A stretch of 64,000 nt of DNA from Peribolospora baueri. Taxonomy: Eukaryota; Basidiomycota; Peribolosporomycetes; Peribolosporales; Peribolosporaceae. Under the pieces are notes generated by a model that was not told the DNA's origin, did no database searches, and saw nothing but the letters and a program-made list of their open reading frames with translations. Numbering within the stretch: position 1 is the first letter of the stretch; each line of letters starts with the position of its first letter. The DNA lies in assembly GCA_029717555.1 (NCBI GenBank), contig JAMDHS010000020.1, positions 1-64,000 of the forward strand. The letters are read 5' to 3'. A program made the translations under genes and the position numbers. This document shows, piece by piece, positions 25,398 through 38,725 of this stretch.

Positions 25398-28300
25398 TCA
25401 TCCGCGGTACTGGAAGAAACATTGCAAACAGGAGAACGAGTTCACACCCTGATCGAAATCAAGAATCGGCTATCGTTCGCTACTCACCACAGAGGCTTTC
25501 GGCGCAAAGCGGACCGAATGGCTTCCAGGCAAGTCTTCATAGCTTCTTCTCGCCGGCTGTTGATAGTCAGGCGCGGCTAGCCCATTCCTAGGAGAGTCCT
25601 TGGTCGAAACAGAAGTTGAAGTCACAGGCCCTGCCCCGGGGACAGGCATGCTTTGCCGACGTACAGCTCTCCGCCGCTCGCCTCCCAGAGGCGGGGACGT
25701 AGGTGTGATCTCGCCAGGAGAGGGTGGTGCGCTTCCTTTCTTCGAGCCATAGTGGACGGCCGAGCACTCATGGCAGCCACACACGGAGGAATGCGGTGGC
25801 TCGAGCCGACCAGCGTCAACCAGATGTTGGTTTAGACGGCCCGCGGGACTTCGCGGCCGAAAACGGTCTCCATCAGCAGCGCGGGACGAACTATGGCCCG
25901 GTCGCCCTGTCGCACCAAACTCTGACAAGCTGTCCAAACCCCTCGAAGTGCCATACGAGTCGTACCTTGGAGGCTGGTAGAGCGGTCTGCGGTCCCAGTC
26001 GCGGTCTTGGTCACGGAAAGCTGGCCGCTCCAGAGGCTGATCTCGATCCGAATCAAAGCGCGAAGAACGACCGTAAGCAGTATCTGAAACGTTGCGCGGC
26101 GGAGGTGGTTGATCGTAGTACTCGCGCTGCTGCGGCGAAAGGTTCCGACGTGAATAGGATCCCGGTGAAGACGAAGGGTACGAGGGCAGAGGGGCATATT
26201 GTGTAGCGAGATCCGAGACTCGTCGATTCGTGCGAGGAAGATCAGACGGAGGAAAGGCCGTCATGGTCTGCCCAAAGGACGAGCGAGAAGTCAGAGGGGC
26301 TGCATCGACAGCAGTAATACTGTAAATGAGCTCACCGCCCGTCTTTGCTCCCACTTCGCTCGCTCCTTCTCTTCCTGGTACCTTGCTCTCATCCTGGCCA
26401 CGAAGCTTCTCTCGCTCGCCGTGCTCTCCTGGCTGAGCGTCCGAGACAAATCGACCTTCTTGTTGTCGATCGCGGACGAATATGTCATTCGGCCATCCCC
26501 CTCGCGCGTCGGGCCCCGCACCAACTCGCCCTGTTCAACAGTGGCTCTCGAAGGGGTGTCAATCTCGTCGCCCGGCGTTCGGGGATCGCGTTCAGTTGTC
26601 GGGCGATGGTAATCATCCCTACCGAAGTTGGACCCACTCGCAGCAGGTGCAGGTGACTGTCCCAGAGACCGAGTTGAAGTGCTCGTCTCATGCTCAGCAA
26701 CTCGATCACGGTCAATCGAGTCGCTATCAGGTTGTTGCGAGCGACTTAGTCGCGGAGATGGGCCTTCTTGAACGGAAGACAGGCGCGACGTCGGTTCCCC
26801 TTCCTTGCTGGACAGGCTTTCCGACCAGGGGTGAATGGATTGCAAGCCGTCGCCAGTGTCATTGGTCGGACTTCTGGAAACAGAGTTGTCGGACAGCCGC
26901 ACTCCGTCGAATTGGAGAGCGGTGCCTCCGAACTGCGAACCGGCCCGCTCATGTTCCGAAAGAGTGGTCGAGTCTTCGGAAGACATACGCGAGACGCCCC
27001 CAGTTCCCAAAGGAGAAGACTTGTTGGGGAAGGCAAGGGACGAAGTGTCCGAAACCTTATTAGCTCCTTCGGGGTGGGCACCGGCTTTATCGGAGGTTGG
27101 ATTTTGTGAAAAGGGAGCAGACTGCGAGGAAAGGGCCTTCTCTTGGCCGTCTTTGGCGTCTTTCGAGTCAACCTTGTCCCTGACTGCTGCTGTGCCCGTG
27201 TCGAGCCCGTCCGACCAGACCTCCATCATTGCAGAGAGAGGCTTGGTGGCGGGATTCGCTGATGTGGGAACGCGTGAGAGCGTCTTTCCGGGGGAGGTTG
27301 AAGAGGTTAAGGGCAATCGACTGGCTTGCGGCACTGGACTTGCCATCTCCCCACGACTGTCCGACACAGAGCTGTTCCCGGTGGGCTGGCCAGTTGAACT
27401 ATGAGACGGCTTATCTCCATGTCCCACGGCGGGGGAGCCTTCCGTCCGCGAGTCTGCTCCGGAGGTGGCGTCGGGTCGTGGTTTTTCCATACCACTGGAG
27501 TCGAGCACAGGCAATGAAGAAAAGATGCTGGTTGCCAGGCCGGTTGAGCCTTGAGAAGATTGTTGGTGGGATTCAGCGGATGAAGGCGGGCGGTGATTGA
27601 CACTTTCAGACGGACCTTGTAGCTGAAAAACTCGTAGAGGTTCATCGGATGACCTTGCATTGGATTTTTCGCCGAAGTCTTCGTCTGGAAGTGGCAGAGG
27701 CTGGGAGAGCGGCATGCCCTCGGCGGCGAAATTCAGCCACTCATTGACGCTGCCTATGCTTGCCCCCGTCCGTCGGACACTTTCACAACATCGTCGCCAT
27801 TCCGAGTCCGCTAGCCGGCCTATCGTCGAAGCTAAAACGCGATTGTTGGCAGCTTGTCGAGCGCCTATTGATGTTGAATGGGAAGCTTTGGCGAGGGCAA
27901 TCTCGGAACTGACACTGGAGAGCGAGGCGACGTATCGCTGAAGAGCGTACCGAGATCGAAAAAAGTGAGGGCGCTTTCTTCGTATCGGAAGTGCACAACA
28001 GAATCAGAACTTACCTCGTGAGCCTCAAGCGCATTACGGCTCTTGGTGTTATGGTTCTTCTCGTACGCGACACCTACGGACAAGTATACGTTAGGCAACA
28101 TCTGAGCGGTGCTGATGAAAGCGAAGTATAGCATTACTAACTGGCTTTCTTGATTTTGTTGTCGAGAGCTTTGATTAAGTCCTCGTGCTGCAAAGGTGTT
28201 TATCTTCGCATCAATAACCACGTACCGAAACAAGCGCCTCGAAAAGCCTTTTGCTCACCGCTTTCTCCTCTTTGGCCACCCTTTTGAAATATTTGGTGCA

Positions 28301-28980
28301 GGCGTCATTCAATGTATCGTACTCCTTCTGGACTGCCTTCGAGTACTTCGTGTCGACGTCTTGGAGTGCGTCGAACAAGGCGGAGCTGGCACTGAGGACA
28401 TTCGCTGAAGTGAAGCGTGGACAGCCCGATCGTCAGTCACAGACCTAGACCAATTTACGCGTGCGCTGTGGGACATTATGCACTTACTAGGAACTTCCGC
28501 GATCCCCTTGGCGCCGGTGATCTCCTTGCAGCTCCTGCTGATCTTCTTCTCCAGTTTGGCGAGGCGAAGATGTAGCTCCCGATACTCATCCAAGTGTCCT
28601 AACAGGCCTTCAAGCGCTTTGAGCGACTTGTGTAGTTCTGTGCGGTCCACCATTGCAACTGGCGTCACTGAAGGCTCGCCGGCTTTCCCGTCTCCGTAGA
28701 CCTGCGTGCCCTCCAGCACCTGTTCACCAGTATACGTGGACGGTGGTTGAGCGTGAGGACTCGGAAAGTACGTGCCTGAGCGACCGGCTATGCCGTCCGA
28801 CGTGCCGCCAGGAGATGCTGGTCGAGACGATTGAGAAGGACCAGCGAAGGGGAAGGTAGACATCGGGGGCGGTGCCAGAGTACCCTGCGAGAAGGGCTGG
28901 GAGGACAGGGTAGTTGGAGGTGGAGGCGGCAAGGGATCCGACGACTGGAAGAAGCCGCCCAGTTTCTTGCGTGAGATCAT
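25398..28980 (-). CDS. IVY1: Ivy1-like I-BAR domain protein of the vacuole
   Basis: Phospholipid-binding inverse-BAR protein; in yeast Ivy1 sits on the vacuole membrane and links to Rab7/TORC1 (family knowledge). Exons 28980-28488, 28404-28259, 28187-28142, 28073-28015, 27937-26336, 26267-25488 and 25409-25398; 1045 residues. After a Pro/Ser-rich N-terminus comes a long helical coiled region (RTELHKSLKALEGLLGHLDE through KYFKRVAKEEKAHEDLIKAL to AYEKNHNTKSRNALEAHERY), the I-BAR. The remaining 600 residues are disordered and Ser/Pro-rich, with a Cys/His cluster CGCHECSAVHYG near residue 980. The terminal exon encodes only Y-R-G-stop; if that intron is retained the protein ends VVSSER instead. 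Much longer than yeast Ivy1 (about 450). Confidence 0.8.
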
Positions 28981-29472
28981 CGCAGAGTCGAGTTAAGGTG
29001 GGTTATCGAGGTAGCGCAGGAATCACTGAGCGAAGGCTCGTGCGAGCGTCACTCGTCGAGGGTCAGAGCGCTCGCTGAACGCGAGGGTATAACGAGTAGG
29101 CTGGTATAAAGGCGAGGTCACAGTGAGAACGGGATATGGGTTGCGACGACGGATGGCTTAAGGGAGAGATATGCGGCTCGCCTTGCTCGCGCAGATACAT
29201 GCGGGCGGCCACGGGCCATGGTCGGCCGCAGCCAGCGCCCCTATCGTGCTGCTGGCTCTAGATAGCACGACCGGCCGTATTTACTGCGCTGATCCTGGCC
29301 AGGTAGTAACCTCCTCTAGTTTTGAGACCATTTACGTTTATTAAAAACACGACTACTACTCGTACAGCACTCCTGGATACGGACCTCGGTCATTTGACTC
29401 GAGCGGTCCCGATCAAAATGTACAGTGGGGCCAACACCGCGGCGACGAACCTGTGTGATCAACGAGACCTAG
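28981..29472. other. intergenic region between SDE2 and IVY1
   Basis: 492 bp downstream of the SDE2 stop and upstream of the IVY1 start, both on the minus strand. It should hold the SDE2 3' end and the IVY1 promoter. Nothing else recognisable. Confidence 0.5.
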
Positions 29473-30604
29473 CTACGCGGATGCTGGCTGCACCGACGCG
29501 ACGGAGGGAGGGGAAGTCTTCTTCTTCTTCTTTTTTCGCATAGCTGAGATAGGAAATCAATCGGGATCAGTTCAGCTGCACCGAACAATTGGAAGACTCG
29601 AAGCGTAAAGGAGAGGCGACTCCGACGAACTCACCAGAAGCCACTGCACCGCGAACGTTCTCCACAATCTCCCGGCTCTGTTCGAGATACTCGTGATCGT
29701 CGAACTTGTGCTTGCGCCTGGCAAGGGCATTACCTGAGCTGGCGCTACCGGACGCGTCGATTCCGGCTCGAGGCTTTGGAGCGATCGGCCGGTCCGCGAC
29801 CTTGCCGCCGGACGCCTGGCTGCTGCTGCCATCCTGGCCCTCCTGGTCTTCGCCTTCGCTTGGAGATCCAGACCCATCAACCTCGAGCCCATCCCCAGCA
29901 TCCTCGAGCCGGCTTGCCGCCATAACAAAATCTGTCGAGTTCTTTGGCGTCCGACCAAGCATACGCTCCAGCTTCTCGTACTTGAGCCGTTGTCGTTCTG
30001 ACATAGCCCGAACCCGGTCCGGTTCCGCCTGTAGATAAGCTGCGAGCCTGTGTAATGTGACAGATCCGAGGTGACATGGGAGAGAACCAGGGTTGAGGAA
30101 ACGTGCTGAACGAAGACACATCACCGAAAAATGTTCGAATACTCACTTCTTCGCCTCCTTAATCGTGCTCAGGCGCCTACCGTTAAGATCTCTACAAGAG
30201 TCGTTGTTCGACGCCTTCTGAGAACTCATCTTACCACCTTGAGCGCGGAGCATGCTACCAAAACCGCCCTTGCCTCCCAGCATTTGGACGCCCAACTGAA
30301 GGAAGAGCGTTTCATGGTGACCAGGCGTGAGACTGCAGATGGTCAGATGCGGATCGCCGAGAATGTTGCGCCCAGAAGGCAATGTGAGCTTGAGTGAGTT
30401 GGCGGCGGTGGCGGAGAGACGAAGTCGGGAAACGATCAACTCCAGCAGTTCCTTCGCAGTTGTGTGAGGCGGAAGGCCGGCGAAGGACAGGGTGGGGAAT
30501 GGAGCGAACGAGGAGACGATGACGTTGAAGCCAGCGACCGATGGTTGGCTCATGCGCGTACCGTCACCGAGGACAGTGGGAACCTCAACAGCAGCAAGAG
30601 ACAT
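29473..30604 (-). CDS. SDE2: Sde2 splicing and genome-maintenance protein with N-terminal ubiquitin fold
   Basis: In S. pombe, Sde2 is made as a ubiquitin-fold precursor, cleaved after GG, and the C-terminal part with N-terminal Lys joins the spliceosome to promote excision of selected introns (established). Exons 30604-30147, 30047-29635 and 29543-29473; 313 residues. The N-terminal about 105 residues form the ubiquitin-like part (FAGLPPHTTAKELLELIV, LPSGRNILG). It ends with the invariant site GGKGGFGSMLRAQGGKMS, so processing would expose K-G-G-F-G. NNDSCRDLNGRRLSTIKEAK and AAYLQAEPDR follow. The short last exon restores a basic C-terminus (MRKKKKKTS), as in relatives; without it the frame ends in unconserved sequence. 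Divergent from RPT2. Confidence 0.92.
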
Positions 30605-30877
30605 CTTTGAGAAATGGACAACGAGGAAGTGTGACAGGGATGGTGGATGGTGGACAACAAATGGACGACAAGGGAGTGGCGCGGATGGTGGTGACTGACT
30701 GGCCGGTCTAAGAACGGCGGTGGCGACTTCCGTCCCGCTGCGGCACTGACGCGTCTCTTGGTGATCGGTTCTCGCACTTGCTCCGCTATCACCTACCTAC
30801 TACCGACTTCCGTCGTCTTCCTTCAAACCACTGCACAGCTCGTTCCTTTCCTCTCTTGTTCCGTTCTCTAGTAAACG
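30605..30877. promoter_or_regulatory. shared upstream region of SDE2 and RPT2
   Basis: 273 bp between divergent start codons. No clear proteasome-type control element was found; the nearest look-alike at about 30716-30730 is too weak to call. Confidence 0.35.
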
Positions 30878-32955
<2,078 letters not shown>

Positions 32956-33119
32956 TGAATGCTTAAGAGCCTGTCACGGTTCCATTCAGAATGTACATCA
33001 TAGAACCGAGAGCGGCGAAGCATTTTCGAGCGTGCGATCATCCTGTCCCGTTGTCCATGTTGAGTTCGGTACTGATCTGTACCCGTCAACAGAGTGATAC
33101 TGTGACCACAGAGAGTCGA

Positions 33120-34462
33120 TCAACCTCTCCTAAACGTCCTTCCGGTGGCCGTCTTCCGTTCCTTTTCTTGGTTCTCAGGTTTGGCGCGGTTCAAGACCTT
33201 GAGGAATTCCGACACTCGGAACCGCATGCGCGAGTGAAGGTAGGCCTTGGATGCTATAATCGGAAAGGCAAGGAAGACACAACTCAGCATCACGCGTGCT
33301 CCGAAACAGCCAGCTAAACGCTCCTGTGCTCACCTTTAATGTGATAGTGGAAATAGTCGCGGAACAGTTGAATTCGAGAAATGGTGGAGAACGCAATTTC
33401 TGGGGTGGAGAAATGGCGGGGGAAGAGTACTGCAACGGATGACAGAGTCGTGAGATTCTTGTCATGGCGAAAGCTAAGCAGCCGTGTTTCTCACCGAAAG
33501 TGACGTAGCCTACGTCCTCTCCACTCTTCAGCCCCGGGAGGTGCCTGATCTCCAGAGGAGGCTCTCGGTTGGAAAAGAGCACTTGAGGAGCATTCTGGAT
33601 AGACGGCTGACGGCGGGCGTCGACGAACTCCTGGTTAAGGTGCACGGTCGTCGCCAACGGGTTAGACAGCCTGTCTGATGACGCTGGCAATTTCTTCTCG
33701 TTGAAAAAGAAGTAAACACTGACCTGTAGAAAGACCTTTCCGTAGATGCGGTCAGTTTCCTCCTTGAAGACCGTGGAGAACACTACTGTGACCCTATCCG
33801 CTGCAGCCTGGACGTAGATAGCCTCCTCGTCGCGATAGTGGATAGCCATCAGGTCGCCGGAAGGCGGCGCAGTTGAAGAATGAGCGCCCTCTGCCTGCTT
33901 CCACGACGCCTCGAGAGACTTTTGTGTGGCGAAAGCTTGCTCGAACGGGGCGGCAAGGGCATTCCGCTTCAGGAGAGCGACAGAGTTGATCAATGCGTCT
34001 CGAGCAGCTGCCGAGGGAAAATGGCAGAAGACGAAGCAGCCCTTCAGTGAGGTCCAAAAAAACTCCACGCCCGGTAATTTCCGACCCACCTCCGGCTTCT
34101 GGAATGTTTTCAATGGGGAACTCGAGGCTGACCGAATAATCAGGCTCAGCCTCAGCCTTAACCCACTGGCCATACTCCCTCTTGATCACATCCATCGCAC
34201 CGTACTGCACAAGCTCGGCCCAGCAGCGGATTTCCATGGAAAGCGTGATAGGTCCAGACTTAGACGGCGACCAGAGGTGATAAGCCACGCCATCGAAGTC
34301 GGTAAAAGTCTGGTCGACAGAAGAAGGCCTTAAAGGTAATGAAGGCGTGAGCCGTCTGCCACGGTCGCATCGAGCTGCTGATAGGTAAACGGAAGCTCAC
34401 TTATTAAACTTTTCAGTGAGCACCTCCTTTATAATCACGTTCTGATCCTCGAGTAGAATCAT
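33120..34462 (-). CDS. ARC35: Arp2/3 complex subunit 2 (ARPC2/Arc35)
   Basis: Core structural subunit of the actin-nucleating Arp2/3 complex, cytoplasm and actin patches. Exons 34462-34401, 34327-34089, 34007-33724, 33630-33495, 33429-33334 and 33253-33120; 316 residues (family about 300-340). Diagnostic segments: [20 protein letters not shown] at the start, [112 protein letters not shown] and a basic Lys/Arg tail. Convergent with RPT2 (164 bp between stops), divergent from SWD2. Confidence 0.96.
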
Positions 34463-34698
34463 GGCTGGAGAACAGGATATCAATGGACGAACGTAGGCAG
34501 AGGTGGTGTCGGGCCAGTCTTGGTGGTGCAGTCGAGCTCCCGCCGGCGTTGGTCGGCGCGTGGGCGATCGGTCGGTTGCCGCAGCCCAACCGCGACGCTT
34601 ATAGGAAGGTCGACCTCAACAGTCATTCCTCCCGTACAGACATCAGCAACACGACGAGGTATCTGCTCAGACTCTTGCTGCAGGTACTTTCTGACACC
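34463..34698. promoter_or_regulatory. shared upstream region of ARC35 and SWD2
   Basis: 236 bp between divergent start codons of ARC35 and SWD2. No specific motif recognised. Confidence 0.35.
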
Positions 34699-36391
34699 AT
34701 GACATCCTCATCCAACGCCGTGTCGTTGACCCCGCAGCTGATGGTGAGATTCTGGGCACCGTCACTCGCTTTCGGCTCGTTTTTGCTCGCTCGCTGTTCA
34801 TATCCTCGTCTCGCTTTCTACCAGTCCAGTTTCCGGCCTTCGAAGGTCTTTAAAGACAAATTGGAAGCGGGAAAGTGCTTCACTTCCTTTAGCTTCGATG
34901 ACTCTGGAACAAACTGTGTCACAGCAGGCGAGGATGAAAACCTGCAGCTTTTCAGTTGTCGAACAGGACGGTGAGCTTCACCACGCAAGATTCTGGGTAA
35001 AAGAGCTCCTTTCGCTGATCCACGCACTGTATCTTTTGAAATCTAGGCACCAAAAGACTCTTGCCAGCAAGAAGTACGGAGCAGACTTGGCGCGATTTAC
35101 ACACAAAAACTCTGCGGTTATCTACGCATCTCGGAAGGCAGATGGTGCGTGAGTCTCGTCTTCGTCCGAGCCTCGGGGGCGCATTTAAGGCGCCGATCAT
35201 GGCTCGAGGATAAGCTGAACAAAGGATGGGACCGTCGTTCGCTATCGGGTCTTTTTCACGTAGATACTATCCGGTATCTCTCGACTCATGACAACCAGTA
35301 TCTCCAGTACTTCAGAGGTCACAAAAAGAAGTGAGCGTGCCTGGCTCTTTTAGTTGCCAAACTTGTTATGACCTATCTAAGGCTTTCTCGCTTTGACACC
35401 GCTCAGAGTCGTCTCTTTGGAAATGTCGCCCGTGGACGACACATTTCTATCGGCCGCCGTGGACGATACCATTCGCGTGTGGGACCTGCGGACGGACAAG
35501 TGCCAGGTGAGCCGCCGGCGTAGCCCTTGACTAAGAACGATGCCTTAGGAACCGACGAATGCGTAGACACGTTCGGGATCATCACTGAAAACCGTGATTC
35601 CTTACCAAATACGTACTTTAGGGCGCATTGAAGATAATGGGACATCCAGTTGTGGCCTACGACCAGGCGGGACTGATCTTTGCCGTTGCGATCAGCGAGC
35701 GGCCGGCTATTCTGCTCTATGACATCAAGCAGTACGAGAAGGTTAGTTGTCGGAGCGGCGGACAAATCGAAGAATGACAGACAGTTTACGGTCTATGTTC
35801 CGATATCATGCTACAGGAACCGTTTGCTACGTTTCACTTTGACGACGACGCATGGCTTTCGCAAATATCGTTCCCCCCTCGGCCGCCTATTTTCACTTCT
35901 TTATCCTTCTCCAACGATGGTGCCTTTCTCCTCGTTGGCACTGCCGGCGACGCACACTACTTGCTTGACGCCTATTCAGGTGTGATGCGGAGGCGCTTGG
36001 TGGGCCACAAGGGGCTTGGACAGTTCGACAACGTGACTGGTTCACCAGGGTTCAGTGGCCAAGAAGTGACATGGAGCCCAGATGGGAAATGGGTCCTCTC
36101 TGGTCAGATTATGGTCTTCTGTCTGTATGGAAAGTCTCACGCTGATCCTCTCCTCGGTTGGCTCGACTTGCTCCAGGTTCCGCGGACGGGAATGTCGTCG
36201 CATGGGACGTTTCCAAAGCAGGTCAGCACGCGTCAGACATTACCCTGCACCCAGCAGGGATCCTGGAGGGCCACGACGACGCCAGCAGGGTGGTAGCATT
36301 CAACCCCAAAACGGCGATGTTTGCGACAGCTGGGAAACACCTCGCTTTCTGGCTCCCAGAGCCGCCAAAACCGGACGACGAAGAAGCGTGA
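34699..36391 (+). CDS. SWD2: Swd2/WDR82 WD40 protein of COMPASS and the 3'-end processing complex
   Basis: Beta-propeller shared by the Set1/COMPASS histone H3K4 methyltransferase and the cleavage-polyadenylation factor. Exons 34699-34743, 34825-34970, 35047-35144, 35264-35330, 35407-35506, 35622-35741, 35817-36102 and 36177-36391; 358 residues. WD40 blades are visible: [92 protein letters not shown] and [19 protein letters not shown]. The Swd2-typical motif [20 protein letters not shown] is clear. The C-terminus is acidic. Nothing odd. Confidence 0.94.
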
Positions 36392-36616
36392 TCGCCGGCG
36401 CTCAAAGAACTGGTCAGACAAGGTGGTACAGCATGAAAAGATAAACGTCACTCTTCACTCTTCGAGTGTGCATTCCAAATGACGAAGTGGACTGCGCGCT
36501 AACATCTCCTATCCTTTCGAGAGCCTAAATAAAAACTAGGTCCAACGAAGATGTTCTTCTTTACGAGGAAACTGTTATCACCCGAAGCATGTATGTTAAT
36601 GCTGTATGTAGATCTT

Positions 36617-36743
36617 GGCCTTGGCCTTGGCCGCCTGGTGGGTGCCGTCGGACCTTCCGGATGAGCGAAGGATGGATGGATGGATGGAGGGCCACTCATG
36701 GCTTGGCCTTGGCCGCCGGGTAGGTGCCGTCGGACCTTCTGGA
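36617..36743 (+). repeat. 45-bp imperfect direct repeat pair and GGAT microsatellite
   Basis: Two similar segments rich in cttggccttggccgcc and gtgccgtcggacctt lie at 36617-36661 and 36700-36743, about 83 bp apart. Between them is a short GGAT run (about 36670-36688). No coding content. Confidence 0.75.
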
Positions 36744-36994
36744 CCTGGTTATGGGGTTTGCCGTCGGCCGTTAGGAGTGAGCGAGCATGCGCGGGCGAGC
36801 GAGCGATGTTGGATGGCCCCTGTATGGCAAGGAATGTACATACGTACGTCGTCCGTACCCAGGACGCTTGAGGACGGCCACTCATCAGTGGGATCCTGTC
36901 CCGTCCCGTCTTGTCCAGCCGGCAGGCCGGTATTACAATCAAATGCCCAGTTGGCCGATTGGTCATCTGCCCTTTTTTGTCCACCATACCGAGA

Positions 36995-37512
36995 CCCATC
37001 AGAGGCATACGTTCGCCCAGCCGCCCCAGCGCTCCGGCGATGAGTGCGAGAAGCTGTTCCCTCACGCCAAGCACTATAGGACTTTGGACGAGGTGCTCGC
37101 GGATAAGGATGTTGACGTGGTCGTCATTACCAGCATGTAAGCGTTGAATGGCATCTGCCTGTGCCTTTCAGTGCTAGCAGACCTCTGACACGCTGCATCG
37201 ACACACTGGCAGCCCTGACACTCGTTTCCCCTTCGCCAAGGCGACGCTGGAAGAGGGCAAGCATGGTAAGCGAGGAGGCCTTCGTTTCTTCCTTCGCGCT
37301 GTGTTCGCGCACTGACAAGTTTTCTGCTGTCCTGCCGTGCAGTCATCGATCGTAGAGAAAGAAGCTTTTCACTGCTTGCTCGTCGGAAGCTGAGAAGCTC
37401 TGCAAGCTCGCGCAAGACAAGAATCTCGTCCTCGCCGTCTACCAGAGTGAGTCGATCCCACTTATCCAGACCGGACGCTGCGGACCCATCCGAGGCATAG
37501 GTTCGTCCAGAT
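36995..37512 (+). repeat. 28-bp imperfect direct repeats flanking the oxidoreductase relic
   Basis: Segments acccatcagaggcatacg (starting about 36995) and acccatccgaggcatagg (starting about 37485), each followed by ttcg[ct]ccag, agree at about 25 of 28 positions. They lie on either side of the relic. Confidence 0.65.
37021..37441 (+). pseudogene. relic of a Gfo/Idh/MocA-family oxidoreductase gene
   Basis: Recognisable pieces of a nucleotide-dependent sugar/polyol oxidoreductase: GDECEKLFPHAKHYRTLDEV and LADKDVDVVVITS, then after an apparent intron (37138-37208) PDTRFPFAKATLEEGKH, and after another (37265-37342) EAEKLCKLAQDKNLVLAVYQ, where a further GTGAGT donor stands at 37442. The N-terminal Rossmann GxGxxG strand is not found upstream and the large C-terminal domain is absent downstream. 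At the usual V-V-V-E-K-P motif (about 37343-37375) the frame is disturbed, with extra bases and a shifted frame. I read it as a truncated, decaying gene fragment; the exon-intron layout shows it came from a normal gene rather than a processed copy. Confidence 0.7.
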
Positions 37513-37851
37513 CCTTCTATTCCAAGAACAAAGACACTCGACTTCCGTCGAACAGTCTCTTAGGAGGAAGACGTTCCCATGATATCCTTCTTCACTGGAA
37601 ACATTCATGAATATAAAACCGCAGCATTCCATGAGCCAGCAAGCTCGACCCAAACCTTTCCAATATCCTAACCCTCAAAAAAAATTTGTCCCATGTCTGC
37701 CTACATCATAAATACGGGAAACAATGTTAAGTACGGCTCACTTTTTTTTTCGCTAATTTTCCAACCATGATAGGTTTTTTCTGTTGAGGTAGGTTTTTTC
37801 TGTTAAGTATACGATTTGTCAACTGACGGGTGTCGCAACTCTCTCTATTTG

Positions 37852-37963
37852 TTTCGCGTCTTGTGATCGAAGGCGAAATTTGGCAGATTTAAGGCTCGTT
37901 TGGTGTTTTTCGCGTCGCGTGATCGAAGGCGAAATTCGATAGATTTACGGCTCGTTTGGCGAA
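37852..37963 (+). repeat. 56-bp tandem duplication
   Basis: Two adjacent copies with period 56 bp, starting at 37852 and 37908. Shared blocks include tttcgcgtc, gtgatcgaaggcgaaatt, agattta and ggctcgtttgg; about 85-90% identity by eye. No coding content. Confidence 0.85.
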
Positions 37964-38564
37964 GGTTTCGAAGGCTTCTCACCTAATTCACGAATTGTTC
38001 TTCGTGCTACGTTAAATTCTCTCTTGACAATGTGCCAACTTCACAGTTGAACATGTGTTCAGTGGTGTGTGTGTTCTAGAGTTTGGATTGAATTTTGAGG
38101 ATGCCGTATTCGTAGATTCTTGAGTGCGGTAGCTTTTGTATATCACACGTGTTCAGATGACCTCTTTTTGACTGAATCCGAGCGATATACCCTTGGAAAG
38201 GACTGTCAACGTAATGAGATGACGTTGTTAATGCGCTTAAAAATTTACCGTGTCTCAAGAATCCCTCAGTTTTCAAGGTTCATAGGTGGTGGGCTGATCT
38301 CTGCTCGTTCACCGGCCTGCTGGCATCAATCCGCATTCATTTGATGGTTAGGTGGTATTCCAAAGGAAGAGTCTGCTAAGTTCTTGTCTTCGGAATGTCT
38401 AGTCAAGCAGTCTATAGCTAGCTGCCTTTCTTTCCCTGGTGTCCAGCTGCGATGCAACTCACTATGGAGCTGCGGTCGCGGCGAACTCCGTTATTGAGGA
38501 AGCGAGCGACCTGCGACGGTAGTAGCACTCCTCTCTGCGCGCCGTAGTCGACTCTTCCGCACCT

Positions 38565-38592
38565 ATTACCGCAGTTACCTGACTGCGGTAAT
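38565..38592. repeat. perfect 11-bp-arm hairpin
   Basis: attaccgcagt at 38565-38575 is followed after 6 bases by its exact reverse complement actgcggtaat at 38582-38592. It could fold as a stem-loop in RNA or mark an element end; it is not followed by a T-run, so a terminator role is not indicated. Confidence 0.9.
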
Positions 38593-38725
38593 GGAGAGGC
38601 ACGGGGCCCCTATCCTAACGGTGTGAAGTGACTCGATCACTTTGGCCACGTGGCCGACCCCGTGGGAATCGCCTGTAAGGAGTCATCTCACCCGTCGCCG
38701 GGCGCTCGTCTTGGAGGAACCACCT

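Larger units (their letters stand above)
37442..38719. other. AT-rich gene-free region
   Basis: About 1.3 kb without a supportable gene. It is visibly more AT-rich than the rest of the window and contains a 19-bp-period pair (taggttttttctgtt at 37771 and 37790), a 56-bp tandem duplication and a strong hairpin, both listed separately. Confidence 0.55.

Noticed and set aside
30700-30740. Sequence resembling the yeast proteasome control element near RPT2
   Set aside because: Only about 6 of 9 positions fit, on a GC-rich background; too weak to call, and the Rpn4 system is not established for basidiomycetes.
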